NCBI GenBank assembly: GCA_026398615.1
Contig: JAPLSN010000030.1
Coordinates: 1 to 64,000 of the forward strand
Length of the DNA stretch: 64,000 bases
Direction: 5' to 3'
From: Spirochaetota bacterium
GTDB taxonomy: Bacteria > Spirochaetota > Spirochaetia > Treponematales > UBA12059
Below the pieces are notes generated by a model, which was not told the origin of the DNA, searched no databases, and was given only the letters and a program-made list of their open reading frames with translations. Of this stretch, positions 35,703-43,601 are shown piece by piece (within the stretch, counting starts at the first letter, position 1; every line of letters starts with the position of its first letter). The position numbers and the translations under genes were made by a program.

Positions 35703-36085
35703 GATCGTCCTCCATCGCCGAAACGCTCTTCGTACACGGCGATGAACTCGTCCAGCCTTTCCCGGGTCCGGCGGAGGTTCATCGTCCATGCGTGAAGGCA
35801 CCCGACGCCCTCACCCGTCATTTCGTACAGCCTGCGCGCCGGTCCGTTCCCGCCGGTTTCCCAGCCTGAGCGCACCATGCCATCGGCTTCCATCTGCCGC
35901 AACGTGCGATACAGAAGCGCGGTATCCATCGGAGTCTCAGGCGATCCCGAGTGCAGGCGCTCGAGCAGCTCGTAGCCGTGGCTCGGTTTCTCCGATAGAA
36001 GGAGCAGGATCCACGGTTGGATGAATCCCCGAATCCGGCTGCCCGGTTCGGGCGAGCAGCAGCCTTCGCCTTTCTTGATGATCAT
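35699..36085 (-). CDS. PadR-family transcription regulator
   Basis: The 128-residue protein shows the PadR winged helix: FIQPWILLLLSEKPSHGYEL, then LLYRTLRQMEADGMVRSGWE and GPARRLYEMTGEG, followed by the C-terminal dimer helix. PadR proteins normally repress their own promoter and a neighbouring gene. An N-terminal KKGEGCCSP contains a Cys pair like that of the downstream protein, so the signal may be a metal or thiol compound. A palindrome overlaps its -10 box. The ATG at 36085 is used here; an ATG at 36112 would coincide with the predicted first transcribed base and is an alternative. Confidence 0.85.
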   Translation of the reverse strand: MIIKKGEGCCSPEPGSRIRGFIQPWILLLLSEKPSHGYELLERLHSGSPETPMDTALLYRTLRQMEADGMVRSGWETGGNGPARRLYEMTGEGVGCLHAWTMNLRRTRERLDEFIAVYEERFGDGGRS

Positions 36086-36101
36086 TATTGGTTTTGGTCC
36101 G

Positions 36102-36147
36102 CTATATGTCATACTCATATAGTAAACATGGGCAGTCCTAGTGTCAA
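36102..36147 (-). promoter_or_regulatory. Promoter and PadR operator
   Basis: On the minus strand, TTGACA (36147-36142), 17 bases and TACTAT (36124-36119) form a near-consensus promoter. A perfect inverted repeat CTATATG-N7-CATATAG (36102-36122) overlaps the -10 box and the predicted start, which suits autorepression by PadR. Confidence 0.75.
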
Positions 36148-36224
36148 GAAAAAAGCATGCCATGTAAGCCGTACGTGTCCAACCCCGGCGGCGGCGAGGG
36201 ATGCCCGGTCGACGTTCGGTATGC

Positions 36225-36241
36225 TATTCTAGAAGCCATAC
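36225..36241 (+). promoter_or_regulatory. -10 box close to the VWA-TonB start codon
   Basis: TATTCT at 36225-36230 ends 11 bases before the ATG at 36242, with no Shine-Dalgarno sequence between. A near-leaderless transcript is possible. Confidence 0.35.
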
Positions 36242-37669
36242 ATGACGCGATGTCGCCGTGCCGCCACAGTGAATTTCCCCCCGCTTGCCCGTCTTGCGAT
36301 GGTGCTGCTCGTTCTCGCGCCCGTTTGGGATTCCGCGGCCCTTCCGCTCTCGGGCATGGCGGCCTCCGAGATCGATGACAACGCCGACCTCGGTTCGTTC
36401 CTCGAGTACCTGGAAAAGGGCGAAGCGCTGCCGCACGAGGCCCTGGACATCGGTGGAAGGTCCATCATCAGGATAGTCGACGAGTCGGGGCGGCCCCTGC
36501 CCTTCGTGACCTACCGCATCTTCGCGGGCGCGGCCGAACATTCCCGAGGAATCTCCAATTCGGACGGCGCGTTTCCCTATTATCCCGCGGCAGGTCCCGA
36601 AGCGGACGTGCTGCGCATCGAGCTTTCAGGCCGGGGCGCGGCCCGTGTGGCGATCATGCCGGCGCCGGGTCAGGCCGGGGAAACGCGCATCGAACTCGGC
36701 GCAGCGCGCCCCGTGCCCGAACCGGTCGCCTGCGATCTCGTCTTCGTCGTGGATTCGACCGTCTCCATGGCGACGCGCTTCGCTTCCATGAAAGCCGCCT
36801 TGGGCGCGGCCGTCGGGATGATCGCGAAGTCACCGCTGCGACCGGAACTCCGGGTGGGACTCGTTCTCTACAGGGACAGGGGGGACGAGTATCTGGTGAG
36901 GGAAACCTCATTGACGTCCGACCTGGCCGCCTTCGAGTCGGCCCTCGCCGGCGCCGAGGCGCGCGGGGGCGGGGACATACCCGAAGACCTCGGCGCCGGC
37001 ATCACGGCGGCCATCGAGGACATGGACTACGCGCACGACGCCGCGAGGATCGTGTTCGCGATAACGGACGCGCCGCCCAAGGGACCGGGAGACGCGACGG
37101 GCGGTTCGGGCGCGGGCTACGCGGTCGCTTGCCGCGCGGCCGTGGAGCGCGGGATCAAGGTCTGCACCGTCGCCGTGGGGAAGATGGCTCCCGAAGGCGA
37201 GTACGCCCTCAGGCAGATCGCCGGATACACGCGGGCGACCTACATCGCCGCCGACCTCGGGTCGGCGCCCCGGATCGCTTCCGCCGCGAAGCTCGTCCGG
37301 GGGGATCTCGAGTCGCTGATCGCGCGCATCGTCATCGGCGAGGCGGAGGCGGCGCGGGGAGGCGGAGGCCGGGGAACGGGCGCGCGCGATCCCGCCCTCG
37401 ACCTCCTCGACTCGGTGCAGGCGCGCATGGCCTCGGCCATGACCTATCCCGAGACGGCGAGGCTCCGCGGCGTATCCGGGACGGTCCGCATCGCGCTCAG
37501 GGTGGGCGCCGACGGCCTCCTCCTCGGGAGGCGCATCGCGGAAAGCTCGGGAAGCGCCGTCCTCGACCGCGCCGCCCTCGAACTCGCGGCCTCCGCGTTC
37601 CCGTCGCCGAATCCCGCGGGAAGCGACGTCGAGCTCGAAATAGCCGTCGTCTACCGCCTCGAGCGATGA
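36242..37669 (+). CDS. VWA-domain protein with C-terminal TonB domain
   Basis: The 475-residue protein has an N-terminal hydrophobic segment (LARLAMVLLVLAPVW) and a short carboxypeptidase-regulatory-like beta domain (about 75-150). The von Willebrand A domain (about 160-350) starts CDLVFVVDSTVSMATRF, a DxTxS variant of the metal-binding MIDAS, with GGGDIPEDLGAG and VFAITDAPPKGP. The last 80 residues are a TonB C-terminal domain (MTYPETARLRGVSGTVRIAL and LDRAALELAASAFPSPNP). TonB normally energises outer-membrane receptors. One such receptor gene lies next door in convergent orientation. No Pro-rich TonB spacer is present. The combination is unusual. Confidence 0.78.
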   Translation: MTRCRRAATVNFPPLARLAMVLLVLAPVWDSAALPLSGMAASEIDDNADLGSFLEYLEKGEALPHEALDIGGRSIIRIVDESGRPLPFVTYRIFAGAAEHSRGISNSDGAFPYYPAAGPEADVLRIELSGRGAARVAIMPAPGQAGETRIELGAARPVPEPVACDLVFVVDSTVSMATRFASMKAALGAAVGMIAKSPLRPELRVGLVLYRDRGDEYLVRETSLTSDLAAFESALAGAEARGGGDIPEDLGAGITAAIEDMDYAHDAARIVFAITDAPPKGPGDATGGSGAGYAVACRAAVERGIKVCTVAVGKMAPEGEYALRQIAGYTRATYIAADLGSAPRIASAAKLVRGDLESLIARIVIGEAEAARGGGGRGTGARDPALDLLDSVQARMASAMTYPETARLRGVSGTVRIALRVGADGLLLGRRIAESSGSAVLDRAALELAASAFPSPNPAGSDVELEIAVVYRLER

Positions 37670-37836
37670 CCGGCCTTGCATGAAGAGTTGACCATTCTTG
37701 TCAGCCCTTCGCCCGTAGACGATGGGTCGAAGGACCAGGGGGCGTTTCCGTGTGCCCCGTAAAAGTCCGCCGGGGGATCAGTCGGGATCGAGGCGATAGA
37801 GTCCGGGCGGGGCCGCGTCCTTCTGCCGCAGCGCGG

Positions 37837-39801
37837 CTACCGCGTCCCTCCAAGCCGCATTTCGAACCCGGCCCGGAGCGAGAAACCGGGCATGGGATAG
37901 CCCTGCACCGATTCGTAGCGTTCATCGAGCAGGTTCTCGGCGTCGAGCGTGAAAGCCGTTGTCTCGCCGGCCCCGAGCCTCAGGTGGGCGTTCACGACGA
38001 GGCGGGCGGGATCGTAGGCCACGTTGGCCATCTCCTGGTAGCGGAGGCCCGCGTAGTCGAAGTCCACGCTCGCCCGCAGCTTCCTTTCCTCGAAGGCCAG
38101 CGTGAGGTCGAAGGAATGCTCGCTCACCATGGGCACGCGGAGATCGTCGTAGAGGTCGAGATCGCCGGAGAGCTGGTAGCTGTGGAGGAACGCGTATGAA
38201 AACCGCGCCGAGAAGGGGCTGCTTCCGGAGAGCCCGCCTTCGAGCTCGACTCCGGGATAGAAGGCCGAACCGTGGTTGCCCGGCCGCCATACACCGTCGC
38301 CGCCGGGCTGCCAGAGGATGACGTCTTCCACGTAGCGGGCGTGGATCGTGGCCGCGATCGACAGTCCCCGGTCTTCGTGGCGCAGCCCGATGTCGCCGCC
38401 CGAGGAGGATTCCGGTTCCAGGCCGGGGTTGCCCTCGACTCCCGGGGAAGCGGGCCAGTAGAGGTCGTTGAAGCTCGGGGAACGATATGCCGTGGAGGCG
38501 TTGGCGCTCGCCGTGAGGGTCGGCGTGACGGCGCGGGCGGCTCCGAGCGACAGGGAGAAACCCGAGGGGAAATCGCTCGTCCAGTCGAAGCGGGCCGCGG
38601 ACACGAGCGTCCAGGCCCCGAAGGTGATCGCGGGTTCGACATAGGCTCCCGCGGAAAAACGCTCGGGAACCCCGCCAGAGGAATCCGTGACGTTGCTCGA
38701 ATCGAGGCGTTCGTAACGGCCGGTGAGTCCTGACCCGACCGTGAGCCGGTCGTTCGCCAGCAGCGACCACCGCGCGTCGAGGCCGGCGCGGGAAGCCAGG
38801 TTGGCATCGTCCTCCTCGTCCACGGTTTCGCGGTAGAGCGTTCCGGACGAAATGCCGTAGGCGGACGCCTCGAAGGCGACCCTGTCGGACAAAAACGCGT
38901 CCGTCGAGTACCCGAGGTTCGCCCGCACCTGCGTGTCCTCCTCGGTCGCCCCGGGGGTCGGAGCGTCGATCGGGCCCGGAACCCCGAGGCTCCTGAGTGA
39001 GCCTGCGAGGCCCGCGTCGAGGCTGCCCGCCCATGCGACGCCGTTCCACGATGCCGAAGCCCAACCCGAGAGGAGATCGGCATTCTCCCGGGACCGCTTC
39101 GTTCCGTCCGTGTCCCGGCAGAGGTATGCGTTGGCCGACCGTTCCCCGCCGATACCCATGGCGAAGCCACCGGGGAGACCGAGATGGATGGAAGCTTCCT
39201 GGCCGTCCGCGAGGGAGAGGAAATCGGGCGCGACGTCCTTTTCGGAGATTCCCGAACCCGTCACGGAGGCGAACGGCAATCTCGAAACGTTCGCGGCCTT
39301 GATGTCCAGGACGGGACCCGCCAGGTCGCGGGCGCGCCTGGTCCTGATCAGGATAACGCCGCCGACGGCGTCGGGTCCGTACTGGGCGCTCGCCCCGCCC
39401 TTCACGACTTCGATGGATTCGATGTCCTCGGGCGCGAGACCCAGCTTCGAGAAATCGGTGAGACCGCTCGAGGGATCGGAAACGGGCGAGCCGTCCACGA
39501 GCACGAGGACCTGGTTCGTGGTGGATCCGCGGATGGATGCGGCCGCCTGGGACCCGGCCGGGCCGTTCGACGAAACCGATATGCCGGGAAGGAGTCCGAG
39601 CACCGCGGCGACGCTGGCGGCGCCGGAGGCGTCGATCTCCTCCGCCGTCATCATGCTCCGCCCGGCCGTGGGCGCCGGTGCGATCTCGGGCGCTTTCGCG
39701 CGTATCTCCACCGAACCCGAAACCGCGGGGTCCGCATGGAGGAACGGCGCGTAAAGGGAAACGAGAACGGCCAGCTGAACGACGGCACGATGATTGGTCA
39801 T
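37837..39801 (-). CDS. TonB-dependent outer-membrane receptor
   Basis: The 654-residue protein has a signal peptide (residues 1-23) and a plug domain with RSMMTAEEIDASGAASVAAV, ASIRGSTTNQVLVLVDG and IESIEVVKGGASAQYGPDAV. A 22-strand-type barrel follows, containing a FNDLYWPASPGVEGNPGLEP block and ending in LDAENLLDERYESV, which is diagnostic of the receptor C-terminus. It should import a scarce ligand such as a siderophore or cobalamin. No cobalamin riboswitch was recognised upstream, so the ligand is open. The start at 39801 has GGGAGG before it. The final residue is Arg and not an aromatic. Confidence 0.9.
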   Translation of the reverse strand: MTNHRAVVQLAVLVSLYAPFLHADPAVSGSVEIRAKAPEIAPAPTAGRSMMTAEEIDASGAASVAAVLGLLPGISVSSNGPAGSQAAASIRGSTTNQVLVLVDGSPVSDPSSGLTDFSKLGLAPEDIESIEVVKGGASAQYGPDAVGGVILIRTRRARDLAGPVLDIKAANVSRLPFASVTGSGISEKDVAPDFLSLADGQEASIHLGLPGGFAMGIGGERSANAYLCRDTDGTKRSRENADLLSGWASASWNGVAWAGSLDAGLAGSLRSLGVPGPIDAPTPGATEEDTQVRANLGYSTDAFLSDRVAFEASAYGISSGTLYRETVDEEDDANLASRAGLDARWSLLANDRLTVGSGLTGRYERLDSSNVTDSSGGVPERFSAGAYVEPAITFGAWTLVSAARFDWTSDFPSGFSLSLGAARAVTPTLTASANASTAYRSPSFNDLYWPASPGVEGNPGLEPESSSGGDIGLRHEDRGLSIAATIHARYVEDVILWQPGGDGVWRPGNHGSAFYPGVELEGGLSGSSPFSARFSYAFLHSYQLSGDLDLYDDLRVPMVSEHSFDLTLAFEERKLRASVDFDYAGLRYQEMANVAYDPARLVVNAHLRLGAGETTAFTLDAENLLDERYESVQGYPMPGFSLRAGFEMRLGGTR

Positions 39802-40223
39802 CGCGGCCTCCCACTTGGGGGAGGGCTCGAGGCAAGATCCCGACATGCCCGGACGAACGGGAACGAGTGAGGCCGGTACTGGTTGTCAGGCTTCAGGCTT
39901 CATGCACGGGGGGCGGATCATCACGGCTTTCCTCAAGTCCTCGGAGTTTGACTTCCCGCACCTTCCCCTTTTTCGGGACCGGCGCGCGGAGCATGCCGCG
40001 GGATGGTTTCCTGACTTCCGGATCGTCTGGCGCATCGACGCCTTCTCACGGCCGCTCGGGCCGCAATGGCTGTCCCTGTCCTGTGCTGACGGGACTCAAG
40101 TCGATCGTATCCCCGGTTACAGTGGCGGGACCGTTGCGGATTCTCACCGCATTCCACGATTCCCCCGGCTTTCTCCCATTGTCCCCTGTGACCGGACGTT
40201 TCGTCAAGCCCGTTTTGCCGCCG
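39802..40223. other. Intergenic, upstream of the receptor gene
   Basis: No gene supported. A short inverted repeat CCTCCC-CCAAGTG-GGAGG overlaps the receptor ribosome binding site region (39808-39826). I see no known riboswitch. Confidence 0.35.
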
Positions 40224-40370
40224 TCACGGACGGCGAAGCGCGTCCATGAGCGCCTGGTTGCCGGTTTCCCTGGCGTAATCCGCGTTGAACATGAAGGCGG
40301 CCGGATCCAGCGCGACGAATTCCCCGCCCGCCTCCGGCGGAATCCATCTGCTACCGTCAAGCGGGGAGTA
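40224..40370 (-). pseudogene. Probable 3' relic of a lost gene
   Basis: The frame reads GGEFVALDPAAFMFNADYAR and ends ALMDALRRP before a stop at 40224-40226. Codons are strongly G/C in third position, as in real genes here, but no start or further protein is recognisable upstream. Family unknown. Confidence 0.35.
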
Positions 40371-40411
40371 GGCCGCTGCCTCCGCAGGAAACGCGGAGTG
40401 ATGATATCCAT

Positions 40412-40535
40412 ATGAAAACGGGGACCTTTCTCGTTGTCGTCGTCTCGGTCGCGGCACTCACCGCTGTCCTGATCGGTATTTCCCTCGAGCTTGCCACTCC
40501 GGCGGAGCTTCCGCTGATCCTCACCGCGCTTTCTG
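40412..40535 (+). pseudogene. 5' relic: signal-anchor start running into the lipocalin gene
   Basis: An ATG at 40412 starts MKTGTFLVVVVSVAALTAVL, a typical membrane anchor, and continues for about 40 residues. It then enters the antisense of the lipocalin gene, where it loses protein-like character. It is probably the beginning of a truncated gene. Confidence 0.35.
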
Positions 40536-41063
40536 TGGCACCTCGTACAATCCGGAAAGATCGTAGCCCTGGCTCGATGCAATTTCCTTCATGCGGGCGA
40601 AGAGCTCCGGAGAAATCTCCGGCGTCCGGGCGAGGAACCAGAGGTACCGGCGCGAATCGTCGCCCACGAGCGCCCATTGGTAGTTCACGTCATCGAGCCC
40701 GAAGACGAGATAGTCCGCGCCGAACAGGCCGAAAAACCTGACCTTGAGCGCGCTCGGCCTGGATGCGTCGGGAATCCAGGCAATGGCTTTCACGGAGGCG
40801 TACTTCCCGTCGAGCGTTTTCCTGAACCCGCTGTTGAGGACGTCGATGCGGCCATCGGGGCGAAGCGAGTATTCGGCGGTGACGCCGACGAGGGTTTTCT
40901 CGAAACCGTGCCGGTATCGCGCGATTTCAAACCATCGGCCCAGGTATCGGTTCGCGTCCAGGGACGGGACGAGTCTGAGCGGTCCGCGCGATTGGGCGGA
41001 AAGGGGCATGATTCCTCCGGCCATGACCGCAAGCGCATATAGACGTAAAAGTTTCATTTTCAT
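40521..41063 (-). CDS. blc: Bacterial lipocalin
   Basis: The 180-residue protein has a signal peptide ending SAQS and the lipocalin signature LDANRYLGRWFEIARYRHGF (structurally conserved region 1, with Gly-x-Trp). Inner regions include YLVFGLDDVNYQWALVG and YLWFLARTPEISPE, as in E. coli Blc and apolipoprotein D-like proteins, which bind fatty acids or lysophospholipids. E. coli Blc is an outer-membrane lipoprotein, but here no lipobox Cys is visible, so the protein is probably periplasmic. GGAGG lies before the ATG at 41063; a second ATG two codons later would also serve. Confidence 0.88.
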   Translation of the reverse strand: MKMKLLRLYALAVMAGGIMPLSAQSRGPLRLVPSLDANRYLGRWFEIARYRHGFEKTLVGVTAEYSLRPDGRIDVLNSGFRKTLDGKYASVKAIAWIPDASRPSALKVRFFGLFGADYLVFGLDDVNYQWALVGDDSRRYLWFLARTPEISPELFARMKEIASSQGYDLSGLYEVPQKAR

Positions 41064-41170
41064 GTACCTGCCTCCGGGCATCCTGATCGCAGAGCTGCCT
41101 TGAACCAAGGCTGTATTACGTCCGGATCGGCTCCCGCGGTGACCAGCATCCGCGTCAGCTCCCCCGTCGC

Positions 41171-42052
41171 TCAGAAATCGACTATTATCCGCGCCAGCGT
41201 ATCCGCCCCGTTTTCCTTGAACTCGTAATCGAGGCAACCGTCCAGACGCAACCATGCATCCTCGTAGACCGCATTCTGGGGCAAGTAGAGAGTCTCCTTG
41301 CCGAAGAAGACAGACTCCCAGAATGAGTTGTAGCCGGCGCCACAGACGACCAGATCGACGGCGTTGAACCAGTCCACGGCGGGAAACAACCCGTCGCGGT
41401 AGTTGGTCGTGTAGACCGACGACCAGCCTTCGTCCTCCAGGTACGAGTAGGTTTTCCTGGCCGCGTCGAAGTCCCCGTCATGTGCGTTGAGTGCGAGCAT
41501 GAAGGCGTTGCCCGTCTGCGGCAGTCCGAGTTTTTCCCGAGCCACCTCTCGCGACGGAATCTCGTCGGGGTTGCGCATCACGATGGGATCGATCCGGCGC
41601 ATGGGAAAGGGCGTTTCCCAGGGTTCTATCGCGAAGATCTCGTCCCAATCATCGGGCCGGAAGGAAATGGGCCCCGTGGAAAGGTCGAAGGCGAAAAAGC
41701 GCGGATGCACCTGCCTGCACATGAATATCTTTCTGCATCGCAGTTCGCGGATGAAGGCGTGGAGAGGCGCCCAATGCAGGTCCACGACCAGGACGTCGGG
41801 GGAGAGGCGCATGAACGCGCGGTAGAGCGCGGACGAAGCATGGTCCTTGCCGAGCAGCGCCGACTCGTCCTCCGGCTCGAAGGCTTCGTGCGCCAGTCCC
41901 ATGCGGGAGCACAGCTCGCCGAAGGGCGACGCGGGGTGCAGGATGGTGAAATCGCAGGCAAGGCCCGACCTGCGCAGGCCGAGCCCCACGGCAATGCCGC
42001 GCACGATGTGGCCCGAGGCGGTGATGCCGGACGTGAAGTAGACGACGCGCAT
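41171..42052 (-). CDS. GT-B-type glycosyltransferase-like protein
   Basis: The 293-residue protein starts MRVVYFTSGITASGHIVRGI, a Gly-rich nucleotide-sugar transferase N-terminus like that of MurG/GT28 proteins. The C-terminal half has the family-like VDLVVCGAGYNSFWESVFFG, followed by ETLYLPQNAVYEDAW. The MurG-like donor site is only partly conserved, so transferase activity is likely but the donor and acceptor are unknown. It follows the beta-propeller lipoprotein gene by 10 bases on the same strand, without a clear ribosome binding site, so it may be translated by coupling. Confidence 0.65.
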   Translation of the reverse strand: MRVVYFTSGITASGHIVRGIAVGLGLRRSGLACDFTILHPASPFGELCSRMGLAHEAFEPEDESALLGKDHASSALYRAFMRLSPDVLVVDLHWAPLHAFIRELRCRKIFMCRQVHPRFFAFDLSTGPISFRPDDWDEIFAIEPWETPFPMRRIDPIVMRNPDEIPSREVAREKLGLPQTGNAFMLALNAHDGDFDAARKTYSYLEDEGWSSVYTTNYRDGLFPAVDWFNAVDLVVCGAGYNSFWESVFFGKETLYLPQNAVYEDAWLRLDGCLDYEFKENGADTLARIIVDF

Positions 42053-42062
42053 TGAGCGCTTT

Positions 42063-43349
42063 TCAACAGCTGTATGTCAGGACGAATTGGCCTACGCCTG
42101 ATCCTGTGCTCCCGAATAGATCAAGTGATGGATCGGAAAAATCGTTGAATTCGACAATACGGTCCTGTGGGTTGAAAGATTGTCTCCATTCGTCGGTGAC
42201 ATGGAATTTTTTGTTCCTGATGGCGAGGAAACGGTGAGCTCCCGGTATTTCCGCGGGGCCCGGGGTTTCATCCGTGAACGGTCCAAATCCGTAATCATCC
42301 ACATGGGTCAGGGTGGCTTTTGAAAGGGAAATGACCTTGCTCTGGCAAACGGTCATCCCATCGTTGTAGTACGCACAAAGATATACGTAATCATCCTTGA
42401 CCATGACGTCCGACAGAATGTAGGACGAGGTGATTCCCACGGCTGTCGTGGCGATGGTGGCCATGATCGGCGAAGCGGACGCGGGATCGTAGCGAATGAT
42501 CGTACGCACCGAGCTGATGGATCCGTAGAAATACAGGCAGCCTTCTGCGTCCACGTCGATACCGAGTGTGTTGGTCAGGTCGATGCCGGTGGTAACGAGA
42601 GTCGTATCACCCGTACCGTCGGTTTTTACGCGCTTGAGGGTCCCAGAGGCGCTGGTATCGATGTAGTACACCCAATCCCGGAAGGGATCGACAGCCAGGC
42701 AGGGAATTTTATATATACTGCTTGCGACGGTAGTCGGTGTGGACGCGGGGTCGAGGTCGTTTATCCTGTACACGGCGCTTGAACTGCTGTAGCTGGTGGC
42801 GATGTAGATGCGGCCCAGGGCATCGAGGTCCATGTCGGTCGGGTAGAAATACATCAGGGGGAAATCAGCTTGGACTCTCGTGATCCACCCCGCGCCCGTC
42901 ATGTCGTCGATCTGGACTATCCTGTTGTTCAGCATGTCGGGAACCAGGATTTTTGTCTCCGCCGGCACGACGTGTATGCTCACGGTTTGGCTAGAACCTG
43001 CCTCGAGGTCCAGGGTAGCTGAACCACGGAACACGAGGACCGCGCCCGGATCGGCAGGCGGCATGTTCATGGATACGGTGACGGTCCTGGAAGGTCCGGC
43101 AGGTACGGACAGGTCGACCTGGGTTACGGTCGGGCCGACCGTTTCCTCGATCGTCGACATGTCCGGGCCGGCAACCGTGATGACGATGGATTGCGCCGGG
43201 GTGAGCGGGCGGGCCAGGACATCGCGGGCGCCTGCATGCGAGAAACCAAGCCTGACCATGGCCTCCCCGTTGCCGATCCAGGAGCTGCAGGTCATCGTGA
43301 GGAGGGCGAGGGTGATCAATGTCGAGGTGATTGCGAAACGATGTTTCAT
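42063..43349 (-). CDS. Lipoprotein with NHL/beta-propeller repeats
   Basis: The 428-residue protein has a lipoprotein signal with the lipobox LLTMTC (Cys21) and an N-terminal beta-sandwich-like part. From about residue 130 it has repeated blades of the NHL/six-bladed kind (DMDLDALGRIYIATSY, IPCLAVDPFRDWVYYID, LGIDVDAEGCLYFYG and so on). Such proteins are exported and bind proteins or sugars. The repeated Asp-Gly pattern is typical of spirochaete surface lipoproteins. It is less GC-rich than the surroundings. Neighbours do not reveal a role. Confidence 0.75.
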   Translation of the reverse strand: MKHRFAITSTLITLALLTMTCSSWIGNGEAMVRLGFSHAGARDVLARPLTPAQSIVITVAGPDMSTIEETVGPTVTQVDLSVPAGPSRTVTVSMNMPPADPGAVLVFRGSATLDLEAGSSQTVSIHVVPAETKILVPDMLNNRIVQIDDMTGAGWITRVQADFPLMYFYPTDMDLDALGRIYIATSYSSSSAVYRINDLDPASTPTTVASSIYKIPCLAVDPFRDWVYYIDTSASGTLKRVKTDGTGDTTLVTTGIDLTNTLGIDVDAEGCLYFYGSISSVRTIIRYDPASASPIMATIATTAVGITSSYILSDVMVKDDYVYLCAYYNDGMTVCQSKVISLSKATLTHVDDYGFGPFTDETPGPAEIPGAHRFLAIRNKKFHVTDEWRQSFNPQDRIVEFNDFSDPSLDLFGSTGSGVGQFVLTYSC

Positions 43350-43601
43350 GGACGGCCTCCGAAGGGAACGCTTTCCGGTTCGACGTAAAACCGGGCGAAT
43401 TCGCCGATCAGGGCCATTTCGTTATTGAATAGGACCCAGAATCGGTCGCGTTTCGCGACATGAATCCATCCGAACCTTTATTGAAGTATACGACGATTCC
43501 CCGCGAATTCACAGTGCGAACCGCCTATTCGCAAGTGGCGCCCCATGATCCCCGCCTGTCTCGTCCTCCTGGGCGCCGTCACGCCGTTCCGATGACCAAA
43601 C
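43350..43601. other. Intergenic, no gene seen
   Basis: Between the beta-propeller gene and the thiolase stop there is a near copy of the last 12 bases of the thiolase gene, AGGAGGACGAGA on the minus strand, at about 43558-43569. It is likely a small duplication. Confidence 0.35.

Noticed and set aside
37670-37836. Cobalamin riboswitch near the TonB-dependent receptor
   Set aside because: This stretch is at the 3' end of the receptor gene. Upstream of the receptor (39802-40000), too, I could not find the conserved B12-box elements.
43558-43569. AGGAGGACGAGA downstream of the thiolase gene as a ribosome binding site for another gene
   Set aside because: No supported reading frame follows on the minus strand. 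It resembles a small duplication of the thiolase 3' end.
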